A stretch of 64,000 nucleotides of DNA, from assembly GCA_963791995.1 (NCBI GenBank), contig CAWBUQ010000020.1, forward strand, positions 1 through 64,000, in the 5' to 3' direction. Made by a program: the position numbers and the translations under genes. Of this stretch, positions 45,588-54,304 are shown in pieces (position 1 is the stretch's first letter; each line of letters begins with the position of its first letter). The notes beneath the pieces are model-generated. The model searched no databases and had not been told where the DNA came from. It worked only from the letters and a program-made list of their open reading frames with translations. This stretch comes from Bog-473 sp963791995. GTDB lineage: Bacteria; Actinomycetota; Acidimicrobiia; Acidimicrobiales; RAAP-2.

Positions 45588-46250
45588 ATGATGTGGATGG
45601 AACCGGCGTCGATCGACTGGGCGACCGTTGCGACATTGGCGACCGCCGTAGGCACCCTCGTGCTGGCGATCGCCACCTTCGCCGCCGTGCGGTCGGCCAA
45701 CCGGGCGGCCCGGGTGGCCGAGGCGGCGTACCTGGTCAATCTCCGCCCCGTGCTCGTCCCCTCGCGGACAGAGGATCCGCCGCAGAAGATCCGCTGGATG
45801 GATAACCACTGGGCCCGCGTCGACGGCGGTCGGGGACTCGCGGAGCTCGTCGAGGGGTCGATCTATCTCGCGATCTCGCTCCGCAACGTCGGCCCCGGAC
45901 TCGCCGTACCGTTTGGCTGGAACATCCGCGACGGCGCATCGACGAACGAGGTGTCCCACGCCGAGCCCGACGACTTCCGCATGCAGATGCGCGATCTCTA
46001 CGTCGGATCGGACGACACCGGTTTCTGGCAGGCGGCTATCCGGGAACCGGACGACCGGGACTACGGCTGGCTCGCCCAGGCCATCACGAAGTCGACGCCA
46101 TTCACGATCGAGCTCCTCTACGGCGACCACGACGGGGGACAGCGGACGATCTCGCGGTTCGGGATGATCCCCTGGCCGAACGCCGAGGAGGTCCGCTGGT
46201 TCCCGTCGGTGTCCCGCCACTGGTATCTGGACCGTCCAGATCCGCGTTGA
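45588..46250 (+). CDS. membrane-anchored hypothetical protein
   Basis: This encodes 220 aa if ATG 45588 is used; GTG 45579 and ATG 45591 or 45597 are alternatives. One N-terminal membrane helix (ATLATAVGTLVLAIATFAAV) is followed by AARVAEAAYLVNLRPVLVPS. A beta-rich domain (IYLAISLRNVGPGLAVPFGW) then ends in FTIELLYGDHDGGQRTISRF. Such proteins are common hypotheticals in actinobacteria. Confidence 0.65.
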   Translation: MMWMEPASIDWATVATLATAVGTLVLAIATFAAVRSANRAARVAEAAYLVNLRPVLVPSRTEDPPQKIRWMDNHWARVDGGRGLAELVEGSIYLAISLRNVGPGLAVPFGWNIRDGASTNEVSHAEPDDFRMQMRDLYVGSDDTGFWQAAIREPDDRDYGWLAQAITKSTPFTIELLYGDHDGGQRTISRFGMIPWPNAEEVRWFPSVSRHWYLDRPDPR

Positions 46251-46270
46251 TTGGACCGTCCAGATCCGCG
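46228..46270. repeat. 19-bp direct repeat at gene end
   Basis: TGGACCGTCCAGATCCGCG occurs at 46228-46246 (end of the preceding gene) and again at 46252-46270, immediately after its stop codon. It is a small tandem duplication of the 3' end. Confidence 0.75.
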
Positions 46271-46357
46271 ATGAGGGTTTCTTAGATCACTCCGAGACGA
46301 ATCGGCGGGGGACTCGGAGGCGGAGAAGGCGGATCCCGCCGGGACGACGATGGCGGA

Positions 46358-46957
46358 TCAGGAGCGGAGTCCCCGAAGCAACGTCGCACACGAGCGTTCG
46401 TAGGCTGCGTCCTGGTCTTCGAGCATGCCCATGCCGGTGAGCTCGAGCGACACCCATCCGTGGTGGTCGGCCCAGATGAGGTGGGCGATCTCTGTGGGCG
46501 GGGCGTCGGCGAGCACACCGGCGGCCATGGCGCGCACAACGGCGTCGACAAGGCTGTCGAAGGCGCCGGCGGCGACCTCGAGCGCGGTGTCGCTCGGCTC
46601 ATAGCCCGGGATGGTGCGCAGGAACATCAGCTGGTACGCCATCGGATGGGCGAGGGCGAGAGCCCGGTAGCGCCGACCGCCTTCGCGCAGCGCTTCGTAT
46701 GGGTCCTCGATCTCGGCGATGGCGGCGGCGAGGGCTTCGCGGAGTCGTTCGAAGCCCTGCATGAAAAGCGCATCAATGATGCCGTTCTTCGACTCGAAGT
46801 GGTTGTAGACGCCCATAGGGGCCACGCCGGCCGCCGCCGCGATCCGACGGACCGAGAGTGCGTCAGGGCCTTCGGCTTCGAGGATCTCGGCTGCCGCATC
46901 CAGGAGCGCATCCACCATGTCGGCGCTGGGGGTCCTGGTCCTGCGGCTTTCTGCCAT
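46358..46957 (-). CDS. TetR-family transcriptional regulator
   Basis: This encodes 199 aa from ATG 46957. The helix-turn-helix is LSVRRIAAAAGVAPMGVYNH followed by FESKNGIIDALFMQGFERLR. The C-terminal ligand domain (GGRRYRALALAHPMAYQLMF) is of the WHG/TetR_C type. It is divergent from the MFS exporter, so it probably represses that gene and its own. Confidence 0.88.
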   Translation of the reverse strand: MAESRRTRTPSADMVDALLDAAAEILEAEGPDALSVRRIAAAAGVAPMGVYNHFESKNGIIDALFMQGFERLREALAAAIAEIEDPYEALREGGRRYRALALAHPMAYQLMFLRTIPGYEPSDTALEVAAGAFDSLVDAVVRAMAAGVLADAPPTEIAHLIWADHHGWVSLELTGMGMLEDQDAAYERSCATLLRGLRS

Positions 46958-46989
46958 GGGATCTAGCTTACTAAGGAACACCGTGCTAT

Positions 46990-47006
46990 AACAGTAGTAC
47001 GTTGTT
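46990..47006. promoter_or_regulatory. weak inverted repeat between TetR and MFS genes
   Basis: AACA-N9-TGTT (46990-47006) lies in the AT-richer 74-bp spacer between divergent starts, where a TetR operator is expected. The symmetry is short, so this is only a candidate. Confidence 0.3.
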
Positions 47007-47031
47007 CTATTAACTCATGGGAGGCGCGAAC

Positions 47032-48750
47032 ATGAAGATCCAATCCCCCCTGGAGGCCCCGGTTCTGGATGGTGGCGGCGTGGCGGAGGACGGGAACCTC
47101 CCCGACCTCGTCGCTGCCCCATCCGTGGGACTGTCGGACCGGCGCTGGATGGTGTTGCCAGTCCTGTGCCTCTCCGTCTTCTTGGTGGTCGTGGACAACA
47201 CCATCGTCAACGTGGCGCTTCCCACGCTGAACCGGCAGTTGGGAGCGTCCATCACGTCGCTGCAGTGGATCGTCGACGCCTACAGCCTCGCCTTCGCAGG
47301 CCTGCTCCTCGCCGGTGGCGGCATCGGCGACCGTCTTGGCCGCAAGGCGACGATGCAGGTTGGCCTGATCTTCTTCGGATTGTTCTCTGCGGCGGCTGCG
47401 TTCTCGCACTCGACGGGCACACTGATCTCGGCGCGGGCGCTGATGGGCGTGGCGGCGGCGTTCGTGTTCCCGGCCAGCCTCGCCATCCTGACGAGTATCT
47501 TTCCCGACCCATCCGAACGGCAGAAGGCGCTCGGGATCTGGGGCGCCACCTCCGGAATCGCCGTCGCCTTCGGGCCGGTGGTCGGTGGCGCGCTCCTCGA
47601 GCACTTCTGGTACGGCTCGATCTTCTTGGTCAACGTCCCGATCGTCGTGGTGACGTTGCTGGCCGGTCAGGCGCTCATCCCGCGTATCCCCAAGGTCCGG
47701 GCTCACCGCTTCGACATCCGTGGCGTCATCGTGTCGACGGTTGGAGTCACGAGCCTGGTGCTGGCGATTATCGAGGGACCTCAGTGGGGTTGGGCGTCCG
47801 CGGGCACGCTGGCGTGCTTCGCTGTGGCCGCGGTGTCCATCGCCGGATTCGCCTGGATGGAGCTGCGGACCGAGGGACCCCTACTCGACGTCCGCGTCTT
47901 CCGGATCCCACGCTTCACCGGCGGCGCGCTCTCCATCTCGGTCGCCTTCTTCAGCCTGTTCGGGTTCATCTTCTTGATCACCCAGTACTTCCAGTTCGTG
48001 AAGGGCTACTCGACGTTGTCCGCCGGCGTGCACACCTTGCCCTTCGCCGTCGTGGCTGCGATCGCGACACCGCTTGCCGCCGTCGTGGCGCTCAAGATCG
48101 GCACTCGGGTCGTCGTCACCACAGGGCTCGTGCTCATGGCAGGCGGGCTCGTCGTTGCGGCCTTCAACTCGGGGCCTACCACGTCGTACTGGGGGGCGAT
48201 CGTCATCGCCATGGTGCTCCTGGCGCTCGGACTGTCCTCCATCACCGCTCCCACCACTGAAGCCGTCATGGGTTCGGTCCCCGACGAGCAGCGAGGTGCG
48301 GCGGCCGGGGTCAACAACACGACCCGTGAACTGGGCGGCACCCTCGGCGTCGCCGTCTTCGGTTCGATCTTCGCCTCGTCCTATGCGCCACGGATCCTCA
48401 GCGCATTTCGCCACCTCCCCATCCCGGCGGGTCCGAAGACCGAGGCCCACCAATCCATGGCGGCCGCCCTGGTGGTGGTCCAGCACGCGCCCAAGGCGGC
48501 ACGCCCCGCTCTCGAGAGCGTCATCTTCAGCGCATTCCACAGCGGACTCTGGGCTGCCTGCCTCGCAGGGGCTGCGGTGGCAGTTGCCGGCGCCGTGGCG
48601 GCCTTCGCGCTGCTGCCTGGCCGGGTGCGCGCCACATCCGAGCTTCCGCTGGCCAGCACCGACCACGCCGATGCAGTGACAGCGGGAGCGGTCGCCACCA
48701 CCCCCACCACCACCGGGCCCTGCGGAGAGCTCGAGCTGGCGACGACCTAG
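47032..48750 (+). CDS. MFS multidrug-type exporter, DHA2 family (14 TM)
   Basis: This encodes 572 aa from ATG 47032, with GGGAGG upstream; ATG 47017 lacks a good site. Motif C/D-type sequences are clear: LSVFLVVVDNTIVNVALPTL, LQWIVDAYSLAFAGLLLAGG, IGDRLGRKATMQVGL (motif A) and SGIAVAFGPVVGGALLEHF. The length and helix count fit the 14-TM drug:H+ antiporter family. Substrate unknown. Paired with a divergent TetR gene. Confidence 0.88.
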   Translation: MKIQSPLEAPVLDGGGVAEDGNLPDLVAAPSVGLSDRRWMVLPVLCLSVFLVVVDNTIVNVALPTLNRQLGASITSLQWIVDAYSLAFAGLLLAGGGIGDRLGRKATMQVGLIFFGLFSAAAAFSHSTGTLISARALMGVAAAFVFPASLAILTSIFPDPSERQKALGIWGATSGIAVAFGPVVGGALLEHFWYGSIFLVNVPIVVVTLLAGQALIPRIPKVRAHRFDIRGVIVSTVGVTSLVLAIIEGPQWGWASAGTLACFAVAAVSIAGFAWMELRTEGPLLDVRVFRIPRFTGGALSISVAFFSLFGFIFLITQYFQFVKGYSTLSAGVHTLPFAVVAAIATPLAAVVALKIGTRVVVTTGLVLMAGGLVVAAFNSGPTTSYWGAIVIAMVLLALGLSSITAPTTEAVMGSVPDEQRGAAAGVNNTTRELGGTLGVAVFGSIFASSYAPRILSAFRHLPIPAGPKTEAHQSMAAALVVVQHAPKAARPALESVIFSAFHSGLWAACLAGAAVAVAGAVAAFALLPGRVRATSELPLASTDHADAVTAGAVATTPTTTGPCGELELATT

Positions 48751-48759
48751 CGACGGGAT

Positions 48760-49959
48760 TTACGCGAACTGCAGCTGGGCGTGCCGCACGCCCGCGATGA
48801 CCGGACTCGGCGTCCGCTCCACGTTGCCCACCAACGACAGTGACTCGAAGCGGTCCAACAACTCGGTCAGCACGACGCGCCCCTCCAGCCGGGCCAGGGC
48901 CGCGCCCAGGCAGAAATGGGGGCCGAAGCCGAAGCTCACGTGTGGATTGGGGTGCCGGTCGACCCGGAGCTCGCCTGCGTCGGGTCCGAAGACCTCCTCG
49001 TCACGGTTGGCCGACGCGTACACCAACAGCACCGGATCCCCCTCGGCTACGGATACGCCACGGATGGTGGAAGGCGCAGTCGCCGTGCGCATGAACGAGA
49101 TCACCGGCGTGGTCCAGCGCAACAGTTCCTCCACGGCGGTCGGCACCATGGATGGGTCAGCCCGCAACGCCGACCACTGCCCCGGATTCTCCGCCAGCGC
49201 CACCAGCCCACCCGAAATCAGATTCCGGGTCGTCTCGTTCCCCGCCACCAGCAGCTGGATCAGGAACATCGCCAGCTCCGCCTCGCTCAACTCCTCGCCG
49301 CCCGCGGATCCCACGTTGGCCAGCACCGAGACCAAGTCGTCGGCCGGCGCCCGCCGACGCTCCTCGGCCACACCGATGAGGTACTCCCACATCTCGAGCT
49401 GCAGCGCCGACCGTTCTTCCTCGGTCCGCTCGGATTCGCCCGGGATCACCGCCTCGGACCAGTCGAAGAAGCGCGGCCACTGCGACCCGTCCACGCCCAA
49501 CAGCTCGCAGATGACCTGTAACGGGAACGGGATGGAGAGGTCCTGCACCACGTCGAAAGCCACCCCGCCCTCGATCCGATCCAACAGCGCCCGGGCCTTC
49601 GCCATCACCCCGGCCTCCATCAGCCGCACCATCGACGGCTTGAAACCGGGCTGGACCAGCCTTCGGTAGCGGGTGTGCTGCGGCGGGTCCGTGTGCATCA
49701 TGGTCGGCGGCGAGTCGTACGACGTGCCGATCTCGTCGACGAGGATGCCCTGCGACGAGCAGAATCCACCCGGATCGGCGCCGATGTGCGACACCTCGGG
49801 GTGCGTCATGACGGCCCAGAAGCCGCCGCCCTCCCGGTCCACCCAGCACACGGGCGCCGTTCTCCGTAGCTCGGCATACAGCGCAAAGGGGTCACCGCCC
49901 GAGTACAGGCTCGGGTCGAGCAGGCGGCCGGCGTCGGCTGTCGCCGCCCTGGAGGTCAT
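48760..49959 (-). CDS. cytochrome P450
   Basis: This encodes 399 aa from a start at 49959. MHTDPPQHTRYRRLVQPGFK, I-helix VAGNETTRNLISGGLVAL, ExxR in EELLRWTTPVISF and heme loop FGFGPHFCLGAALARLEG with the cysteine ligand are all intact. It belongs to the same broad actinobacterial group as the P450 at 5309-7483, but lacks a fused partner. The substrate is unknown; steroid- or fatty-acid-like ligands are common in this group. The cupin gene 31 bp away is on the other side of its start, transcribed in the same direction and upstream. Confidence 0.87.
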   Translation of the reverse strand: MTSRAATADAGRLLDPSLYSGGDPFALYAELRRTAPVCWVDREGGGFWAVMTHPEVSHIGADPGGFCSSQGILVDEIGTSYDSPPTMMHTDPPQHTRYRRLVQPGFKPSMVRLMEAGVMAKARALLDRIEGGVAFDVVQDLSIPFPLQVICELLGVDGSQWPRFFDWSEAVIPGESERTEEERSALQLEMWEYLIGVAEERRRAPADDLVSVLANVGSAGGEELSEAELAMFLIQLLVAGNETTRNLISGGLVALAENPGQWSALRADPSMVPTAVEELLRWTTPVISFMRTATAPSTIRGVSVAEGDPVLLVYASANRDEEVFGPDAGELRVDRHPNPHVSFGFGPHFCLGAALARLEGRVVLTELLDRFESLSLVGNVERTPSPVIAGVRHAQLQFA

Positions 49960-49990
49960 CGTGGACCAGTCATCGCGGACGTGCAGACGC

Positions 49991-50467
49991 TCAGACGATG
50001 ATGCCGTTGGGCCGCGGGTCGCCCTGCGCTTCGAGCAACGCGTAATAGGCCTCGAGCGTGTTGGGCCCGTCGGAGACGGACTCGACCGATCCGTCCTCGG
50101 CGAGGTTCAACAACGCGCCCTCGATGATGAAGCACACGTCGGTGTCCTCCGTGTTGTCCTCGGGGACGTGCAGGGTGTGCACCGAGTTGGCCGGCTCGAA
50201 GAGGTACGCGCCGGCCGTGACGTAGAAGTCGTACTCGAGGTAGTGCCACCGGCCGGCGGAGGTGAATGCGTCGACCGACCCGGTGTGACGGTGCGTCTGC
50301 AACTGCACGCCGGGCTTGAAGCGGTTCAAGATGACCCAGGTCCCGTGCGCGACGTCGAAGCGCACGACCTTGAGCAGGACGCCGATGCCCGTGTCGGCCC
50401 ACGGCGCATCGTCCTCGCTGACGAGACGGACGGTGTCCTTGGGGTTGGCGGGAGTTTCGATGGACAT
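49991..50467 (-). CDS. cupin protein, 2,4'-dihydroxyacetophenone dioxygenase-like
   Basis: This encodes 158 aa from ATG 50467. The cupin metal motif is GVQLQTHRHTGSVDAFTSAG with RWHYLEYDFYVTAGAYLFEP, and the second motif PANSVHTLHVPED supplies another His. This matches the acetylacetone/DHAP dioxygenase-like cupins that bind Fe(II) and cleave C-C bonds, but the actual substrate is unknown. It precedes the P450 by 31 bp on the same strand. Confidence 0.78.
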   Translation of the reverse strand: MSIETPANPKDTVRLVSEDDAPWADTGIGVLLKVVRFDVAHGTWVILNRFKPGVQLQTHRHTGSVDAFTSAGRWHYLEYDFYVTAGAYLFEPANSVHTLHVPEDNTEDTDVCFIIEGALLNLAEDGSVESVSDGPNTLEAYYALLEAQGDPRPNGIIV

Positions 50468-50606
50468 TGGGAACTGCTCCTTGCTCTTCTGTCTCTTCCG
50501 GGTGCTCCGACGGTGTTTCCGGCTCTTCCGGATGATCCGACCGTGTTCCTGTTTGATCCTGCTTGTTCCTGTGAGTTCTGTTTCTTGGATTCTTTCAGGC
50601 GTGTTT

Positions 50607-52022
50607 CTAGTCGGGGATGACTGCGAGCGTATCGAGGTCGAGCGCGGCCTCGAGGGCCGCCGCCGTGCGCAGGACGACGAGGTCGCCGTGCTGGGGCCCG
50701 ACCAGCTGGAGGCCGATGGGGAGGCCGGTCTCGCTCATGCCGACGCAGACCGAGGCGGCGGGGGAGCGGGTCATGTTGAACGGGTAGGTGAAGTGGACCC
50801 AGTTGGCCGTGGTCTCGCCGTTGACCGTGCTCGTCATCTCGCCGGCGTGGGGAGCGACGGCGGCGCACGTCGGCGTCACCAGGATCCGCGCCGTTCTGAA
50901 CAGCTCCACCAGTTTGAGGTTCATGAGGTGGAAGCGGTCGAAGACCTGGAGGATCTGTTCGGCCGTGGTGGATTGCGCCTGGTCCACGAAGTGGCGCAGG
51001 ACGGGGTGCACCTCGTCCCAGCGGGGATGGTTGAAGTAGGGCCGCAGGGTGCGCAGGGTCGCGGCCGCCGTGAGGAGCAGGAAATCACCGACGGGGTCGG
51101 CATCGAAGACATCGGTGATCTCGATGACGTCGGCGCCGAGTGAGGCCATGACCTCGACGGCGCGCTCGCAGGCGTCGGCCACCTCGGCGTCGACCGTGGC
51201 GTACCCGAGGGTGCGCGAGTAGGCGATCTTGACCGGCACGTGCGGGTCGTCGAGGGCGGCGAGCCAGCTGGCCTCGGGGCGGGGGAGGGCGCGCAGGTCG
51301 GTCGGGTCGGGGCCGACGGCGACGTCGAGGGCGCGGGTGACGTCGGCGATGCGGCGTGCCATGGGGCCGTTGGTGGAGAGGTCGATCCAGCCTGGCGGGT
51401 TGGGACCGCCGGCGGGGACGCGCCCGAGGCTGGGCTTCATCCCCGAGAGGCCGCAGCAGGCGCTCGGGATGCGGATGGAACCGCCACCGTCAGAGCCCGT
51501 GGCGAGCGGCACCATCCCTGCCGCCAGCGCGGCGGACGATCCGCCCGAGGATCCGCCGGGTCCCCTGGATGTGTCGAAGGGGTTGTAGGAAGGTCCGAAG
51601 ATGGCGTTGGAGGTGTTCCCCATCCAGCCGAACTCGGGCGTGTTGGTCTTGCCGAGGATCACGCAGCCGGCGGCACGCATGCGGGCGACGAAGGGGTCGT
51701 CGGCGCTGGCGGGCGGGTCGTCGGCGTGCAGAGCGGATCCGTAGGTGGTGACGAAGCCCTTCGCGTTCTGCAGGTCCTTCACCCCGATGGGGATTCCGGC
51801 GAGCGGACCGGGGTCGCCACCCTCTGCGATCTTGGCGTCGATGGCGGTGGCCTCGGCGAGGGCCTTCTCCCCATCCAGGGCGACGAAGGCGTTGTAGGTC
51901 GGATTGAGCCGCTCGATCCGGGCGAGGGCGGCGTCGGTCAGCTCCCGCGCGCTGATCTCCTTGGCCCGCACCGACCGGGCCAGGTCGGCCACCGGGGTGG
52001 TGCGGAAGTCGATCTCTGCCAC
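50607..52022 (-). CDS. amidase-signature hydrolase
   Basis: This encodes 471 aa from GTG 52022, with GGGAGGG eight bases upstream. The catalytic Ser-cisSer-Lys triad is visible: Lys in IPIGVKDLQN, serines in GPGGSSGGSSAALAAG and GSDGGGSIRIPSACCG. Other family sequence, such as LGKTNTPEFGWMGNT, is normal. Likely hydrolyses an amide; the 6-aminohexanoate-cyclic-dimer or peptide amidase branch is possible. Confidence 0.87.
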   Translation of the reverse strand: MAEIDFRTTPVADLARSVRAKEISARELTDAALARIERLNPTYNAFVALDGEKALAEATAIDAKIAEGGDPGPLAGIPIGVKDLQNAKGFVTTYGSALHADDPPASADDPFVARMRAAGCVILGKTNTPEFGWMGNTSNAIFGPSYNPFDTSRGPGGSSGGSSAALAAGMVPLATGSDGGGSIRIPSACCGLSGMKPSLGRVPAGGPNPPGWIDLSTNGPMARRIADVTRALDVAVGPDPTDLRALPRPEASWLAALDDPHVPVKIAYSRTLGYATVDAEVADACERAVEVMASLGADVIEITDVFDADPVGDFLLLTAAATLRTLRPYFNHPRWDEVHPVLRHFVDQAQSTTAEQILQVFDRFHLMNLKLVELFRTARILVTPTCAAVAPHAGEMTSTVNGETTANWVHFTYPFNMTRSPAASVCVGMSETGLPIGLQLVGPQHGDLVVLRTAAALEAALDLDTLAVIPD

Positions 52023-52148
52023 AGGCGCTGCCCTCCCGATTCTGCTCCAGAACTCTGCCCCGGAATGTGCTCCGACCCCATCCAGCACCGTCGTGGATGG
52101 GGTCTCGAGTCCGGCCGACCCTTTCCTATCCTGCTTCGGGAGTCGCTG

Positions 52149-53153
52149 CTACTTCGAGCCTTGTCCCGCGGATGGGGACAGGCCCGCCACCGCCTCGGCC
52201 AGGTCGACGCCGATCGGGATGACGGCGGGGGCAGGGATGGTGACGCCGTTGTCGACGTAGCGCTGCACGTGGGCCTTGCACTCGGCCACGGATCCGTGCA
52301 CCACCAGCTGGTCGACCACCTCGTCGGGGATGGCCTCGAGGGCGCCCTTGCGGTCGCCCGCCGCCCAGGCATCCCACATGGGCTGGAGCGCCGGGCCCCG
52401 CCCCAGCCAGCGCTGGAACTCGGCGTAGGCATTGACGTTCAGGTAGGCGGTGATCATCCGGCGACCGATGGTGCGGGCGATCGCCGCGTCCTCGCTGACG
52501 ATGACGAAGATGCGGGCGACGATCTGGCGGGGCGCGCCCTCGGCGGCCTTCTCGACTTCTGCCACGGATGTGGCGACATCCTCGGCGCTGAGCCAGTTGA
52601 GGATTGCGCCGTCGGCCTCGCGCCCTGCCAGGTGCAGCATCCCCGGACGCAGCGCGGCGAGATAAATCGGCGGCAGCTGCTCGGGGATCAGCGCCAGCCG
52701 GAAGCCCTTCACGCTGAAGGTGTCGTATTCCTCGGTCACCTTCTCGCCGGTGAAGGCCAGCTTCAAGAAGCGCAGCGTGTCGCGCACGCGCTTGTACTGG
52801 TTCTCGAAGGCCAGACCGTTCCAGTTGGCCACGATCACCTGTGAGGAGGCGCCGAATCCACAGGCGAAGCGGCCGGGTGCGGCATCGGCCATGGCGGCCA
52901 CGCTCTGGGCGAGCAGTGCCGGGCCTCGGGTGTAGGCCGGCGTGATGGCCACGCCGAGGTTCAGCGACGGTTCCCACGCCGCGGCGAGGGCCAGGGGCGT
53001 GAAGCCGTCGGCACCGTCGACCTCGGCCGACCAGATGTCGGTGTATCCGAGCTCGCGCAGGCGGGCGAACCACTCGCGATGCGCGTGGAGCGGGATCCCG
53101 TCGAACGGGATGGTGATCCCGGGCCGAGCGGGCCTGGCAGCTGCAGCGCTCAC
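52149..53153 (-). CDS. LLM-class F420-dependent oxidoreductase
   Basis: This encodes 334 aa from GTG 53153, whose start overlaps the PPK2 stop by four bases. WFARLRELGYTDIWSAEVDG, FTPLALAAAWEPSLNLGVAI, MADAAPGRFACGFGASSQVI and LPPIYLAALRPGMLHLAGRE are family typical. It is the last gene of the methylase-PPK2-LLM string. The function of this pairing is not known. Confidence 0.83.
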   Translation of the reverse strand: MSAAAARPARPGITIPFDGIPLHAHREWFARLRELGYTDIWSAEVDGADGFTPLALAAAWEPSLNLGVAITPAYTRGPALLAQSVAAMADAAPGRFACGFGASSQVIVANWNGLAFENQYKRVRDTLRFLKLAFTGEKVTEEYDTFSVKGFRLALIPEQLPPIYLAALRPGMLHLAGREADGAILNWLSAEDVATSVAEVEKAAEGAPRQIVARIFVIVSEDAAIARTIGRRMITAYLNVNAYAEFQRWLGRGPALQPMWDAWAAGDRKGALEAIPDEVVDQLVVHGSVAECKAHVQRYVDNGVTIPAPAVIPIGVDLAEAVAGLSPSAGQGSK

Positions 53154-54304
53154 GCCTGCAACCGCTCTTCCGAATCCGAATCCGAATCCGAATCCGAATC
53201 CGATCCAGACCCGATCGACCCTGTCCTGATCCCCCCGGACCCCGACCGGCGACCCCGACCGGCTCCCGACCCCGCCGCCACGGATCCGTTCGTCGGCCCC
53301 TCCGGACCGTGCTGGAACTCGGCATCGTCGAACATCAAGGCGAGCTCGGTCTTCTGCCCCGCGTCGTCGTCGAGTGGCACGGGGACGCCCCAGCGGGCCA
53401 TCCCCTGTTCCATGTGCGCGATCACCGTCTCAATCACCTGCACCCGCCCAAATCGCTTGTTCTCCGACGAGATCACGTCCCAAGGCGCCAGCGGTCCGTT
53501 GGTCAGGCGCAACATGTCGGAGACGGCGGCGTCGTACTGCGGTCGCTTCTCCCGGTTGCGCCAGTCCTCCGCCGTGAGCTTCCACGACTTGAGGGGGTCG
53601 TCCCGGCGGCGCTCGAAGCGGCGCCCCTGCTCCTCGTGCGACATGTGCATCCAGAGCTTGATGACGATCATCCCCTCCTCGGCCAGGGTGTGTTCGAAGT
53701 CGTTGATCTCTTGGAACGCCCGTCGCCACTGCACCTCGGTGGCGAGATTCTCGACCCGCTCCACGAGGACCCGGCCGTACCAGCTGCGGTCGAAGATGGT
53801 CATGCCGCCCCAGCCCGGCAGCGGCGGCCAGAAGCGCCACAAGAAGTGGTGGCGCAGCTCGTCGGGCGTCGGCGCGGCGAACGGCGCCACGTGCACGTGC
53901 CGTGGGTCGAGCGGCTCGACCAGCCGCTTGATGGCGCCACCCTTGCCGGCGGCGTCCCAGCCCTCGAAGACGACGCAGACCGGCGGGCCGAGCTTGCCGT
54001 CGTTGAGCTGGCCGCCGTTGATCAGCCGCAGGTGCAACAGGCGGCGTTGCGCCTTCTCCAGCTGCTTGCTCTCCTCGTCCTTGGAGAGCCGGAGGGAGAG
54101 GTCGCAGTCCTCGAGGCGTGGATAGCTGGTGGTGTCGGAGTGGTACTCGCCACCGTCGGCGTCGAAGTTGACCGCTTTTTGATTCGCCGCCGACTGGTGT
54201 TCCTTTTGGGAACCGTGGGAATCGAGGGAGCCGTGCGACCCGTGTTCCTTGTGGGAGCCCTCGTCATGGTGGCCGCCGTGACCAGCCTGATCGTGCTTGC
54301 TCAC
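53150..54304 (-). CDS. polyphosphate kinase 2 with His-rich N-terminus and Ser-Asp tail
   Basis: This encodes 384 aa from GTG 54304, overlapping the methylase stop by four bases. PPK2 uses polyphosphate to phosphorylate nucleotides. Walker A is VVFEGWDAAGKGGAIKRLVE (about 112-130); Walker B and lid are MTIFDRSWYGRVLVERVENL and RFERRRDDPLKSWKLTAEDW. Two unusual additions are a His/Gly/Ser-rich N-terminal 37 residues (for example HGGHHDEGSHKEHG), which may bind metal, and a C-terminal (SD)n tail encoded by a 6-bp repeat of GAATCC type. Confidence 0.85.
   Translation of the reverse strand: MSKHDQAGHGGHHDEGSHKEHGSHGSLDSHGSQKEHQSAANQKAVNFDADGGEYHSDTTSYPRLEDCDLSLRLSKDEESKQLEKAQRRLLHLRLINGGQLNDGKLGPPVCVVFEGWDAAGKGGAIKRLVEPLDPRHVHVAPFAAPTPDELRHHFLWRFWPPLPGWGGMTIFDRSWYGRVLVERVENLATEVQWRRAFQEINDFEHTLAEEGMIVIKLWMHMSHEEQGRRFERRRDDPLKSWKLTAEDWRNREKRPQYDAAVSDMLRLTNGPLAPWDVISSENKRFGRVQVIETVIAHMEQGMARWGVPVPLDDDAGQKTELALMFDDAEFQHGPEGPTNGSVAAGSGAGRGRRSGSGGIRTGSIGSGSDSDSDSDSDSEERLQA

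Noticed and set aside
46970..47010. fifth KstR-like operator before the MFS gene
   Set aside because: GGAACACCGTGC and GTTGTTCTA lack the AACnnGTT core; a TetR partner is encoded next to it.
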